Notes under the pieces: generated by a model
Seen by the model: the letters and a program-made list of their open reading frames with translations, nothing else
Database searches by the model: none
What the model was told of the DNA's origin: nothing
Program-made: the position numbers and the translations under genes
Part shown: positions 45,252 to 54,452 of the stretch, piece after piece
Position numbering within the stretch: position 1 is the stretch's first letter
How the letters are laid out: each line of letters starts with the position of its first letter
NCBI GenBank assembly: GCA_963838835.1
Contig: CAWITA010000028.1
Span: forward strand, 62,001-126,000
Source of the DNA: Bog-473 sp963838835
GTDB lineage: Bacteria > Actinomycetota > Acidimicrobiia > Acidimicrobiales > RAAP-2
Reading direction: 5' to 3'
DNA length: 64,000 nucleotides

Positions 45252-46805
45252 ATGGGTGATCTCGGTTTCTGGGCCCTGGCCCAGGAAGACCCCGACTACC
45301 TCGCCCTCGTGACGCCCGAGGGCGACGAGATCGAGGCCGGTGCGCTGCTCGGCCGGGCCAACCAGCTGGTGCACGCGTTGCGAGCGCAGGGCTTCGAGAC
45401 CGGCGACGTCGTGGCCACCCTCCTGCCGAACTGCGGGGAGATGATCGAGATCTACCTGGCCGCCCTCCAGGCGGGCTGGTACCTGGTGCCCATCAACCAT
45501 CACCTCGTGACGCCCGAGGTGGCCTACATCTTGAAGGACTCGGGGGCCAACGCATTCGTCGCCCATCAGCGATTCGCGAGCGTGGCCACCGCGGCCGCGG
45601 ACGAGGTCGGTCTCGACGCCGCCGGCCGCCTCGGTGTCGGGGACATTCCTGGCTTCGCCTCCTTTGCCGCCCGGCGCGACGCGCAGCCGACGACGCTGCC
45701 GGAGGACCGCACCATCGGCGATGTCATGAACTACACCTCCGGCACGACGGGGAACCCCAAGGGGATCTACCGCAAGCTGCAGGGCATCACGCCCGAGCAG
45801 GCCGCGCTCGGGCTCTCTGGCCTGCTGTTCCTCTTCGGGGTCCAGCCCCAGGACGACAACGTCCACATCATCGGCTCGCCCCTCTACCACACGGCGGTGC
45901 TGCGCTTCGGGAGCGCCTCGCTGCATCTCGGGCACACCGTCGTGCTGATGGACAAGTGGCTGCCGGAGGAGATGCTGCGCCTCATTGAGGAGCGCCAGGT
46001 GACGACCTCGCACATGGTGCCCACCCAGTTCCACCGGCTGCTCGCGCTGCCCGAGGACGTGCGCTCGAAGTACGACGTGTCCTCGCTGCGTCACATGATC
46101 CACGCCGCCGCGCCGTGCCCGATTCCCGTGAAGGAGCAAATGATCGCCTGGTGGGGCAACGCGGTCGACGAGTACTACGCCGCGAGCGAGGGCGGCGGCA
46201 CGTTGGTCACCGCGGAGGAGTGGCTGCAGAAGCCGGGCACGGTGGGCAAGCCATGGCCGATCTCGGAGATCGCCATTTTCGACGACGACGGCACGCGCGT
46301 CACCGAGCCGAACGTGATCGGCACCGTCTACATGGCGATGCTGTCGGCCGACTTCGAGTACCACGGCGACAAGGAGAAGACGCAGAAGAATCGCATTGGA
46401 GCCTTCTTCACCGTGGGCGACGTCGGCCTGCTCGACGAGGACGGCTTCTTGTTCCTCCGGGACCGCAAGATCGACATGATCATCTCCGGCGGGGCCAACA
46501 TCTACCCGGCCGAGATCGAGAGCGTGCTGCTGTCCTACCCCAAGGTGGGCGACGCCGCCGTCTTCGGCATCCCCCACGAGGACTGGGGCGAGGAGGTCAA
46601 GGCGGTCATCGAGCCGGCCGAGGGCGTCGAGGCGAGCGACGAACTGGCGGCGGAGATCCAGGCCTACTGCGCCGACAAACTGGCTCGGTTCAAGACGCCC
46701 AAGTCGATCGACTTCACGAACGAGATGCCGCGGGATCCCAACGGGAAGCTCTACAAGCGCAAGCTACGCGACCCCTACTGGGAAGGAGTGCGGCGCGCGC
46801 TCTGA
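45252..46805 (+). CDS. Acyl-CoA synthetase (AMP-dependent)
   Basis: 517 residues of the ANL superfamily. The ATP-binding loop is NYTSGTTGNPKGIYR; later motifs are VDEYYAASEGGGT, TVGDVGLLDEDGFLFLRDRK with MIISGGANIYPAEIES, and the C-terminal catalytic lysine region PRDPNGKLYKRKLR. It activates a carboxylic acid to its CoA-thioester. The ATG at 45252 is preferred over 45246 because AGGAG (45241-45245) is then six bases upstream. The KstR-like site at 45178-45191 suggests a sterol- or lipid-derived substrate. The following 230 bases hold no gene I recognise. Confidence 0.92.
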   Translation: MGDLGFWALAQEDPDYLALVTPEGDEIEAGALLGRANQLVHALRAQGFETGDVVATLLPNCGEMIEIYLAALQAGWYLVPINHHLVTPEVAYILKDSGANAFVAHQRFASVATAAADEVGLDAAGRLGVGDIPGFASFAARRDAQPTTLPEDRTIGDVMNYTSGTTGNPKGIYRKLQGITPEQAALGLSGLLFLFGVQPQDDNVHIIGSPLYHTAVLRFGSASLHLGHTVVLMDKWLPEEMLRLIEERQVTTSHMVPTQFHRLLALPEDVRSKYDVSSLRHMIHAAAPCPIPVKEQMIAWWGNAVDEYYAASEGGGTLVTAEEWLQKPGTVGKPWPISEIAIFDDDGTRVTEPNVIGTVYMAMLSADFEYHGDKEKTQKNRIGAFFTVGDVGLLDEDGFLFLRDRKIDMIISGGANIYPAEIESVLLSYPKVGDAAVFGIPHEDWGEEVKAVIEPAEGVEASDELAAEIQAYCADKLARFKTPKSIDFTNEMPRDPNGKLYKRKLRDPYWEGVRRAL

Positions 46806-47036
46806 GCGTCACCGGCGGCGAGGCGGGCGGTGCGCGCCCGTTCCATGACCGATCCCACGCGGAGTGCGGAGTCGGGCGTCACTCACACGATCTGCCATTC
46901 GAACACCGCACCCGTCGGATAAGCCCTGTCGTGCGAACGAGACAGACGGCTCGAGCGCCGATTGGTGCCTTCTCGCTCGACGCGCCCTAGAGTTGCCCTG
47001 AGGAGACACGCGCACCGGCCCCACGGAGCGCCGCCC

Positions 47037-48194
47037 ATGGAAGCCACGTCCGAGACCGAGACCGTCGAATCACTGATCCTCGACCTGCTCGAATGGGTCG
47101 GGCCCGACGCTCGGCCGTACACGGAGGTCATGGACGCTTGGCGGACATCTTGTCCGCGGTTGCCCGTGTGGGAAGAGGCCAACGAACGGGGCTTCCTGGC
47201 GCGGCGGCATGAGCCTGGCCGGGGTGAACTGGTCAGTGTCTCGATCACGGGCGCGCGACATCTTCGGTCTCATCGTTCGTCTCAGGCGGTCGCCACCGAC
47301 CTCGTACGAACCGGACCACCGGACCGACCGGACGATCGCCCGCCCCCGCACCGTGCCCCCGTGCGACCCCGGGCGGGCCTGGGAATCGACCAGGACTACC
47401 TGCGGGAGTCCCAGTACAAGGACCCCACCAATCTCAACGCGCGCATCGCGCTCCACACCAAGTACGCCCGAGCGGACGAGCCGTGGTATCCCTGGTTGGT
47501 CGGCCGGATCGAGTGGCCCCGCGGCGCCCGCGTGCTCGAGGTGGGGTGTGGCACCGGTTCCCTCTGGGCCAACGTCGCGCCGCTCCTCCCCGACCTGCGG
47601 CTCACCTTGACCGACCTCTCCGAGGGCATGCTCGAAACAGCCGCCCGGACCGTGGCCTCGATCGCCACCATCGAGCTGGCCGAGGCCCGACCGTGCGACG
47701 TCCAGGCGCTTCCGTTCCCCGACGCCGCCTTCGATATCGCCGTCGCCAACCACATGCTCTACCACGTGCCCGATCCGCGGCGGGCCGCCGCCGAGCTGGC
47801 CCGGGTCCTTCGTCCCGACGGCGTGCTCCTCGCGGCGACCAACGGGCCACAGCACCTCGACGCCATCGCGGACCTCTCTCGTCAGGCCCTGGGCTGGTCC
47901 CCCCTGGATTTCGCGGACCGTCGCTTCGGCAAGACGAACGGTCGGGCCATTCTGGCCAGTCGGTTCGGCTCCGTCCGTTGGCACCAGCACCCGAGCGTCA
48001 TGGTCTGCACGAGTCCCGACGACGTCGTCGCCTTCATCGCCTCGACCGCGGCGGGCCAGGAGGCCTCGTCCGAACAGCGCCATGCCCTCGCAAGGGCGGT
48101 GGGGGCGCGCTTTGTCGAAAACGGCGGCTCACTGCGCATCAGCACGGACGCCGGCTGCTTCGTCGCTGTGGGCCCCACCGCCCCCGAGATCTGA
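47037..48194 (+). CDS. Small winged-helix-like domain joined to a SAM methyltransferase
   Basis: 385 residues as assembled. Residues 1-80 (VESLILDLLEWVGPDARPYT, EVMDAWRTSCPRLPVWEEAN) match a small stand-alone protein family common in bacteria. After a low-complexity Pro/Arg linker (about 85-125) comes a class I methyltransferase: ARVLEVGCGTGSLWANVAPL, LTDLSEGMLE, ALPFPDAAFDIAVANHMLYH. The linker looks like read-through non-coding sequence, so two genes merged by an indel is plausible; an internal GTG at 47361 would start the methyltransferase. Substrate unknown. Confidence 0.7.
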   Translation: MEATSETETVESLILDLLEWVGPDARPYTEVMDAWRTSCPRLPVWEEANERGFLARRHEPGRGELVSVSITGARHLRSHRSSQAVATDLVRTGPPDRPDDRPPPHRAPVRPRAGLGIDQDYLRESQYKDPTNLNARIALHTKYARADEPWYPWLVGRIEWPRGARVLEVGCGTGSLWANVAPLLPDLRLTLTDLSEGMLETAARTVASIATIELAEARPCDVQALPFPDAAFDIAVANHMLYHVPDPRRAAAELARVLRPDGVLLAATNGPQHLDAIADLSRQALGWSPLDFADRRFGKTNGRAILASRFGSVRWHQHPSVMVCTSPDDVVAFIASTAAGQEASSEQRHALARAVGARFVENGGSLRISTDAGCFVAVGPTAPEI

Positions 48195-48249
48195 CCGACT
48201 CGTCGCCACCGCCGGACTCGCCGCCACTACCGCCGGCGCCGACCGGCGG

Positions 48250-49077
48250 CTACACGGGTCGCGTTCGACGTTCCTTGAATCGGCGCAGCGGGTCGAAGGG
48301 TATGGCAAACGACGCCGAGAGGCGCTCGCCGGGACGGCGCGGCAGGCCAAGGACGTGCGAGTGGTGTCGCCCAGCGTGAGGACCGGGATCCGTCGTATAG
48401 AAGTAAGACGCCAGCGTGATCCGGGCTTCCCCGGCTGGGCAGTTCACCACGGCGGGAATACCGTGGAGGGCGTCGGGGCCCGGCTCGAAGATGAACATCC
48501 GGCCACCGATCGGCTCGATGCTCTTCTGGCATGCCGTCATCTTCGTGTCCCACAACTCGAGCTGGCCGCCCCACTCGGGCTGCCAGCCGGGGTTCAGGTA
48601 GACGAGGATGTTGACCCGGTGCCAAAGGTCGCCGGTGGCGTCGCGGGCAAAGTCCCGGTGCACCGCCTGGAAGGACCCCGGCGCCAGCACGTGCACTCCC
48701 GCCCACCAATGGGTCGGGTCGACGATGAGGTCGGGGATGCCAGAGAGAGCGGTCAACATGTCGACCACGTCATCGGCGAGCAGGCGTTCCAGGATCGCCC
48801 CGGCCGTCGGCCCGGCCGGCGTCGTCGACTCCGCCTTCACGATCCGGTTGGACCGGCGGGGTACGAGCTGCAGTCCGGGACCGAGCTCCTCCGCTCTCGC
48901 CCGAGCCACGATCTCCGGATCGAACAGACCGTCGATGAAGACGTACGGGAACGGCCACGCCGACAGGTACGCGCTCCGGTGCTTCTCCCCGAGCTCGTGC
49001 AGGTCGACGCGGTCGATGGCGCCGAGTTCACCCACAGCGGCGCCCGACGTCTCGTCGCGGCTGGCGTTACTTTCCAT
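48250..49077 (-). CDS. 2-oxoglutarate/Fe(II)-dependent oxygenase
   Basis: 275 residues. The iron ligands are His and Asp in FQAVHRDFARDATGDLWHRV and His in DALHGIPAVV, with the 2-oxoglutarate arginine in EARITLASYFYTTD. The region NILVYLNPGWQPEWGGQLEL is typical of prolyl-hydroxylase-like oxygenases. It hydroxylates an unknown substrate. The ATG at 49077 (MESNASRDETSG) is preferred; a frame extension to 49134 exists. A TATAGT -10-like element lies a few bases upstream on the minus strand. Convergent with the methyltransferase. Confidence 0.85.
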   Translation of the reverse strand: MESNASRDETSGAAVGELGAIDRVDLHELGEKHRSAYLSAWPFPYVFIDGLFDPEIVARARAEELGPGLQLVPRRSNRIVKAESTTPAGPTAGAILERLLADDVVDMLTALSGIPDLIVDPTHWWAGVHVLAPGSFQAVHRDFARDATGDLWHRVNILVYLNPGWQPEWGGQLELWDTKMTACQKSIEPIGGRMFIFEPGPDALHGIPAVVNCPAGEARITLASYFYTTDPGPHAGRHHSHVLGLPRRPGERLSASFAIPFDPLRRFKERRTRPV

Positions 49078-49285
49078 GGCCTCACAGACTATATTCCCGA
49101 CTCTTTTGGACCCTATAGAGCCGTTCGGACCCAAAGTATGTCAACGTTTCCACAACGGGCCCCCGGGACGGGACGAACCGCCGCCGCGCCGGGCGAGCCA
49201 GGACCGGTTCGTCAGCAAAGAGCTCGCGAACAAAAGGAAGGCCCGACTCATCTCCGTGGTCGCCCTCAGCCACACTGACGGGCGC

Positions 49286-50092
49286 TCACGACGAGAGCGG
49301 GTCCCGCCCGCGGCCGTCGGGCGACCCGGTCCCCTCGCTCATCATGCGCTGCCAGTCGGGGTCGACCAGCGGTGCCTCGGACCCCCTCGCGTTGCCGCTG
49401 ACGATGTCGAGCATGCGGTTCGGCGACACGTAGATGAAGATGCCGTCGGCCTCCGCCGTCAGCTCCCCCCGGTAGTAGATGCCGCCCCAGGCGAAGATCT
49501 TGCGCCCTTCCTGGCCGGTGTTACGGGCGACCATCTCGAGCGGCGCCAGCAGCGGGGTCGGCGCCCGGTAGCGGATATTCAGGGTCCCGGTCATGGCGCC
49601 CTGGCCGGTCAGGAGGTTGGACATGCCGAGCAACTCGTCGAAGATCTCGGCGATCACGCCGCCGTGGACACACGTCGGCGGTCCCTCGTACTGGTAGCCG
49701 AACGTGGCGCGGCCGCGCAGCTCGCGCCGGCCGTCCTCGCCTTCGACGGCCCACACCTCGACCGGTGGGGCCAGGGGGTTCCCGAAGCCGACCATCGGGC
49801 TCGTCGGGAAGTAGTCCTGGGGGTGCCGTCCGGGAAACCCGCCCGGCCCGGGCTCGTGCCGGGTCCGCTTGGCCGCCGGCGCCGCCGACTCGAGCCGGTC
49901 GGCCAGCGCGCTGAGCTCCGCCGCCGCGCGTGCGATCTCGTTGTCGTCGACGGGCTGCCCGACGGCGACCGCACTAATACGCCGCACGGCCGCCGCCAAC
50001 CGGTTGCGCGGCTCGTCGCCGGTCGAGGTCGGCGGGCCGTCGAGGCCGGGGTACCTCTCCCCGAGCACGTCCCCGCCCTCGGCCCCGCTCAC
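49286..50092 (-). CDS. PaaI/hot-dog fold thioesterase-like protein
   Basis: 268 residues (GTG at 50092). After an N-terminal helical region with ISAVAVGQPVDDNEIARAAA comes a hot-dog domain: GRATFGYQYEGPPTCVHGGV, AEIFDELLGMSNLLTGQGAM and TLNIRYRAPTPLLAPLEMVA, with the HGG..E/D pattern of PaaI-type thioesterases. It would hydrolyse acyl-CoA thioesters. It overlaps the preceding crotonase stop by four bases and is the last gene of the thiolase operon. The long N-terminus is a feature of an actinobacterial subgroup. Confidence 0.85.
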   Translation of the reverse strand: MSGAEGGDVLGERYPGLDGPPTSTGDEPRNRLAAAVRRISAVAVGQPVDDNEIARAAAELSALADRLESAAPAAKRTRHEPGPGGFPGRHPQDYFPTSPMVGFGNPLAPPVEVWAVEGEDGRRELRGRATFGYQYEGPPTCVHGGVIAEIFDELLGMSNLLTGQGAMTGTLNIRYRAPTPLLAPLEMVARNTGQEGRKIFAWGGIYYRGELTAEADGIFIYVSPNRMLDIVSGNARGSEAPLVDPDWQRMMSEGTGSPDGRGRDPLSS

Positions 50093-50889
50093 GTGCGGGT
50101 GTAGTTGGGCGGCCGCTTCTCGGCGAAAGCCTTCTGCCCCTCGGCGGCATCGTTGGTGGCGAAGATGGGCCAACCGATCTCGAGCTCGCGGGCCAGGCCA
50201 TCGACCTCGGACATGCCCTCGGTCTCACGCACGCTCCGCTTGATCGCCTCCACCGCCAGCGGCCCGTTGGACCCGATCACCGCCGCGATCTCGAGCGCCT
50301 TGTCCAGCGCGGTCCCGTCCGGCACGACGTGCCCGATCAACCCGATGCGCAACGCCTCCTGTGCCGGCACCTCGCGCGCCGTCAGCAGGAGCTCCATGGC
50401 GAGGGTGTAGGGGATCTGCCGGCGCAGTCGCACCGTGGAACCGCCCAGGGGGAAAAGGCCGCGCTTGGCCTCGAACACGCCGAACACGGCGCTCTCCCCC
50501 GCCACCCGGATGTCGGTGGCCTGCAAGATCTCGGTCCCGCCGGCGACGGCCCAGCCCTCGACCGCGGCGATGAGCGGCTTGCGCAGGTCGTAATGGCGCA
50601 ACAGGGCCTTCCAGTGCAGATCCGGGTCCTCCTCCTGGCGAGGCCGGTATTTCTCGGCGTCGCTCCCACCCATGGCCTTGAGGTCCATGCCGGCGCAGAA
50701 GGTGCCGCCGGCGCCCGTGAGGACGGCGCAGCGGATGTCGTCGTTGGCGTCGATCTCCAACCAGGCGTCCTTCATGCCGACCAGCATGGGCAGGCTCAGC
50801 GCGTTCTTCGCGTCGGGACGGTTCATCGTCACGATGGCCGTCGCGCCGTCGCGTTCGAACGTCAGGTGCTCCGTCGAGATGGATGCCAC
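50089..50889 (-). CDS. Enoyl-CoA hydratase/isomerase family protein
   Basis: 266 residues of crotonase fold: TAIVTMNRPDAKNALSLPML, the oxyanion segment GTFCAGMDLKAMGG, VEGWAVAGGTEILQATDIRV and FGVFEAKRGLFPLGGSTVRL, where only the first of the two hydratase acidic residues is clear. It may be a hydratase or isomerase of beta-oxidation. GTG at 50889 is preceded by GGAGGGG. Between thiolase (50 bases upstream) and thioesterase (4-base overlap), so clearly one operon. Confidence 0.9.
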   Translation of the reverse strand: MASISTEHLTFERDGATAIVTMNRPDAKNALSLPMLVGMKDAWLEIDANDDIRCAVLTGAGGTFCAGMDLKAMGGSDAEKYRPRQEEDPDLHWKALLRHYDLRKPLIAAVEGWAVAGGTEILQATDIRVAGESAVFGVFEAKRGLFPLGGSTVRLRRQIPYTLAMELLLTAREVPAQEALRIGLIGHVVPDGTALDKALEIAAVIGSNGPLAVEAIKRSVRETEGMSEVDGLARELEIGWPIFATNDAAEGQKAFAEKRPPNYTRT

Positions 50890-50939
50890 GGTCCCCTCCA
50901 AAGGGTAGGCGCCGGAAAGGAACGTCGAGTCGACCGTCG

Positions 50940-52112
50940 CTACAGCCGCTCGATGATGGTGCCCGTCGCCAATGCGCCACCGCAGCACATCGACACGAGC
51001 CCGTAGGTCTTGTCGCTGCGCTCGAGCTCGTGCAGGATCGTGGTGATCAGCCGGCTGCCCGTCGCCCCCACCGGGTGGCCGAGGGCGATGGCGCCGCCGT
51101 TCACGTTCACCTTGGCCATGTCGGCGTCGTGCACCTTGGCCCAGCTCATGACGACCGAGGCGAAGGCCTCGTTGACCTCGAACAGGTCGATGTCCTTGAT
51201 GGTCATGCCCGCCTTGGCCAGCACCTTGGTGGTGGCCAGGATCGGCCCGTCGAGGTGGTAGTAGGGGTCGGAGCCCACCAGCACCTGGGCCACGACACGG
51301 GCCCGGGGACGCAAGCCCTCGGCCTTGGCCCGGTCCTCCGACATCCAGAGCACAGCGGCAGCGCCGTCGGAGATCTGCGACGAGGTCCCGGCCGTGTGCA
51401 TGCCGTCGGGCAGCACGGGCTTCAGCTTGGCCAGTCCCTCGGCGGTCGTGTCGCGTGGGCCCTGGTCCTTGGCCACGACCATCTTCTCGCCCGAGTGCTC
51501 CCCCATCGGGCCCTCCTCGCCCACGATGGGCGCCTCGATGGCCACGATCTCGCGGGCGAAACGGTCCTCGGCCACCGCGACCGCTGCCTTCTGCTGCGAC
51601 GCAAGGCCGAGCCAGTCGACGTCCTCGCGGGTGATGCCGTACTTCTTGGCGATGCGCTCCGCCGCGGTGAACTGGTCGGGCATGTCGTAGGGCAGGTCCT
51701 CGGGGAGGGCCCGGCCGACGTTGGCCCGCGCACTGGCCCCGAGCGGCACCCGGCTCATGGCCTCGATGCCGCAGCCGATCGCCGTGTCCACGGCGCCCGC
51801 CGCGATGAGGTTGTTGACGAAGTGGTTGGCCTGTTGCGAGGAGCCGCACTGGCAGTCCACCGTCGTGGCGGCGACTTCGTAGGGCATGCCGCTCAGCAGC
51901 CACGCCGTCCTCGTGACGTTGAACCCCTGCTCCCCCGCCTGGGTCACACAGCCACCGACCACTTGCTCGATTGTGGCCGGATCGATGTCGGCGCGCTTCA
52001 CGACCTCGACCTGCGCCGCGCCCAGGATGTCGGGCGCGCGCAAGCCCGAGAGCCACCCGTTGCGCTTCCCGATGGGGGTGCGGACCGCCTCGATGATTAC
52101 CGGCTGCGCCAT
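50940..52112 (-). CDS. Acetyl-CoA acetyltransferase (FadA5-like thiolase)
   Basis: 390 residues of thiolase. The nucleophile is C89 in TTVDCQCGSSQQANH, with the catalytic histidine in NVNGGAIALGHPVGATGSRL and the second cysteine in LVSMCCGGALATGTIIE. The N-terminus (IIEAVRTPIGKRNGWLSGL) and GTSSQISDGAAAVLWM closely resemble mycobacterial FadA5, the thiolase that shortens the cholesterol side chain, judged from memory rather than alignment. The KstR-like palindrome at 52171-52184 lies 58 bases before the start, which strengthens that link. First gene of a three-gene operon. Confidence 0.93.
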   Translation of the reverse strand: MAQPVIIEAVRTPIGKRNGWLSGLRAPDILGAAQVEVVKRADIDPATIEQVVGGCVTQAGEQGFNVTRTAWLLSGMPYEVAATTVDCQCGSSQQANHFVNNLIAAGAVDTAIGCGIEAMSRVPLGASARANVGRALPEDLPYDMPDQFTAAERIAKKYGITREDVDWLGLASQQKAAVAVAEDRFAREIVAIEAPIVGEEGPMGEHSGEKMVVAKDQGPRDTTAEGLAKLKPVLPDGMHTAGTSSQISDGAAAVLWMSEDRAKAEGLRPRARVVAQVLVGSDPYYHLDGPILATTKVLAKAGMTIKDIDLFEVNEAFASVVMSWAKVHDADMAKVNVNGGAIALGHPVGATGSRLITTILHELERSDKTYGLVSMCCGGALATGTIIERL

Positions 52113-52170
52113 GACGGACGTCCTCCTGCTGCCACTCCGGCCCTCGGCCGGCTGCCCTCGATGGGCGAAA

Positions 52171-52184
52171 TAGAACCTGTTCTA
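52171..52184. promoter_or_regulatory. KstR-like operator palindrome upstream of the thiolase
   Basis: TAGAACCTGTTCTA has arms TAGAAC and GTTCTA around two bases, matching the site at 45178-45191 except for the two spacer bases. It lies 58 bases upstream of the thiolase start, in the 196-base gap between the acyl-CoA dehydrogenase and thiolase genes. KstR-type TetR repressors bind this pattern in mycobacteria. Confidence 0.78.
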
Positions 52185-52308
52185 ACTTACCATCGGTCTC
52201 GTTCAGCGCGACCTCCGGCTGGCCGCCCCGCAGTCTGCCCGGGCCCCGCAGCCGGGCGCCAACCGCCCTGCCGCCGGACCGCCCGGACCCCGCACCGGTC
52301 CGCACGCG

Positions 52309-53460
52309 TTAGACGTTCTTCAGCAACTCCCGGGCGATGACCACCCGCTGAACCTGGTTGGTGCCCTCGTAGATCTGCGTGACCTTGGCGTCGCGCAAGA
52401 ACCGCTCCACGGGGAAGTCCTTGGTGTAGCCGTAGCCGCCCAGCAGCTGGACGGCGTCGACCGTGATCGACATGGCGGCGTCGGAGGCGAACGCCTTGGC
52501 CATCGCCCCGAACATGGTCAGCTCGCCACCCGGATCGTGGTCGACCATGGCGCAGGCCCGGTACACGATGGCGCGCGCGGCCTCGTTGCGCATCGCCATG
52601 TCGGCCAACATGAAGCGCAGCCCCTGCAGGTCGGCGATGGGAGCGCCGAAGGCGTGCCGCTGCTTCATGTAAGCCGCCGCGTAGTCGATGGCGCCCTGCG
52701 CGATGCCAACCGCCTGCGCCCCGATGGTGGGCCGGCTGCGGTCGAGGGTGTGCATGGCGACCGTGAAGCCCTGACCCTCCTGGCCGATGCGGTGCGACGC
52801 GGGGACCCGCACCTCGTCGAGTACGACCTCGCCGGTCGGGCTCCCCCGCAGGCCCAGCTTGTCCTCGTGTTTGGCGACGCGGATCCCCCACTCCTTCTCG
52901 ACCAGAAAGCACGAGATGCCGCGCCCGCCCGCGTCGGGGTCGGTCTTCGCGAAGACGATGTAGACGTCGGAGATCCCGGCGTTGGTGATCCAGTACTTCG
53001 AGCCGGTGAGGACGTAGTCGTCGCCGTCGCGTACCGCCCGCGTGCGCATGGAAGCCACGTCGCTCCCCGCATCGGCCTCGGAGAGGCAGTAGCTGGCTTG
53101 GATCTCGCCGCTGGCGACCTTGGGCATGTACGCCCGCTTGAGCTCTTCGGAGCCCCAGTTCATGACGGGGAGCATGCCGAGCTTGGAGATCAAGATGGTG
53201 AGCGATGTCGAGGCGCAGACGCGGGAGAGCTCCTCGACCGCGATGGCCTGTGTGACGGTGTCGGCCCCGGCGCCGCCGTAGGCCTCGGGGATGCCCAGGG
53301 CGGGCAGCTCCATCTCCTTGCAGGCCTCGAAGGACTTCCACGGAAACTCGGCGTTGCGGTCGATCTCGGCGGCGTGGGGAGCCACCTTCTCCTCACAGAA
53401 GGTGCGCAGGGTCGCGCGGAACTCCCGTTGGACGTCGGTCAGGGCGAAGGCGGCGCTCAC
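52309..53460 (-). CDS. Acyl-CoA dehydrogenase
   Basis: 383 residues, no irregularity. FAD- and substrate-binding segments are YCLSEADAGSDVASMRTRA, YWITNAGISDVYIVFAKTD, RHAFGAPIADLQGLRFMLAD and LGGYGYTKDFPVERFLRDAK, and the catalytic glutamate is in VTQIYEGTNQVQRVVIARE, as in short/medium-chain dehydrogenases (FadE25-like by memory). It oxidises acyl-CoA in beta-oxidation and would pass electrons to electron transfer flavoprotein. It is followed on the same strand by the thiolase operon, which has its own palindrome. Confidence 0.95.
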   Translation of the reverse strand: MSAAFALTDVQREFRATLRTFCEEKVAPHAAEIDRNAEFPWKSFEACKEMELPALGIPEAYGGAGADTVTQAIAVEELSRVCASTSLTILISKLGMLPVMNWGSEELKRAYMPKVASGEIQASYCLSEADAGSDVASMRTRAVRDGDDYVLTGSKYWITNAGISDVYIVFAKTDPDAGGRGISCFLVEKEWGIRVAKHEDKLGLRGSPTGEVVLDEVRVPASHRIGQEGQGFTVAMHTLDRSRPTIGAQAVGIAQGAIDYAAAYMKQRHAFGAPIADLQGLRFMLADMAMRNEAARAIVYRACAMVDHDPGGELTMFGAMAKAFASDAAMSITVDAVQLLGGYGYTKDFPVERFLRDAKVTQIYEGTNQVQRVVIARELLKNV

Positions 53461-53538
53461 CCTGCCATTCTCGCAGGCCCGGCGCGATCGCTGGTCGCCT
53501 TGGCGCTGCTCAATTTGCCCGCCGTTCCTCGCCGCCGG

Positions 53539-54405
53539 TCAGGTCGCCGCCAGGTGACGGAGCAAGAGCTCGGACAGCTCGGCCGGTGCCATCTCGGGGA
53601 TCCAGTGCGACACGTTCTCGAGGACCTCGAAGGTGTAGGGACCGCGCACGCACGAGGCGGTCCTCTCGGCGGCTGTCCGCCCGAACGCCCCGTCACCGGT
53701 CGACCAGACGTAGAGCGTCGGAACCGTCACCGGCTCGAGGCCAAGGAGCGCCGCGCCGTTCATGGCCCGATACCAGTTGAGCGCCGCCGTCAGGACTCCG
53801 GGCTCAACGAGCGCGGCCACGTACACCTTGGTGTCCTCGTCGTCGAGACCGGACTCGGCCAGCACCGTCGCCAGGCCGCCGCCCGAGCCGTCGGCACCGA
53901 GCAACAGCCGCTCGGGGACCTCGGGCGCGCAGAAGGTCTCCATGCCCGCGGCGTAGGCGGCTTCCGCCGCATCTCCGTCCCGTAAGGCGTGCTGCAGGGC
54001 GAGTGGGTGCGGCGTCGAGACGACGCCGAGCGAGCGCACCCGGTCCGGATGGCGCGCCGCCGTGATCCAGGCCAGCATGCCCCCCCAGTCGTGGCCCACC
54101 AGGTCGAAGGTCGCCATTTCCATGGAGTCGGCGAGCGCGAGGACGTCGCCGACGAGGTGGTCGGTCGCGTAGTCACCCACCTCCGCCGGCCGGGCGCCGC
54201 GGGAGTAGCCGCGCAGGTCGGGTGCGATGGCGCGGTAGCCCGCGCTCCCGAGCGCCCAGAGCTCGTCGCGCCAGGCCCACGAGGTCTGCGGGAAGCCGTG
54301 GAGGAGCAGGACCCGCCGGCCCTCGTGCGGGCCACAGGCCCGGCCGCTGAAGATCAGACCGCCCGCCTCGATCTCGAGCCGGTCGATGGCCCGGGTTGCC
54401 TCCAC
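53539..54405 (-). CDS. Alpha/beta hydrolase, epoxide-hydrolase type
   Basis: 288 residues. The sequence has LLLHGFPQTSWAWRDELWAL, the aspartate nucleophile in DLVGHDWGGMLAWITAA, and the histidine in EVLENVSHWIPEMAPAELSE. An Asp nucleophile and the HGFP motif place it with epoxide hydrolases and haloalkane dehalogenases. GTG at 54405 (VEATRAIDRLEIEAGG) is the most likely start; the open frame continues upstream without family similarity. Its substrate is unknown. Confidence 0.87.
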   Translation of the reverse strand: MEATRAIDRLEIEAGGLIFSGRACGPHEGRRVLLLHGFPQTSWAWRDELWALGSAGYRAIAPDLRGYSRGARPAEVGDYATDHLVGDVLALADSMEMATFDLVGHDWGGMLAWITAARHPDRVRSLGVVSTPHPLALQHALRDGDAAEAAYAAGMETFCAPEVPERLLLGADGSGGGLATVLAESGLDDEDTKVYVAALVEPGVLTAALNWYRAMNGAALLGLEPVTVPTLYVWSTGDGAFGRTAAERTASCVRGPYTFEVLENVSHWIPEMAPAELSELLLRHLAAT

Positions 54406-54452
54406 GACGATTGGTTGCCTAGGCGTGACGTGCGACGTGGTCCGAGAGGCGC

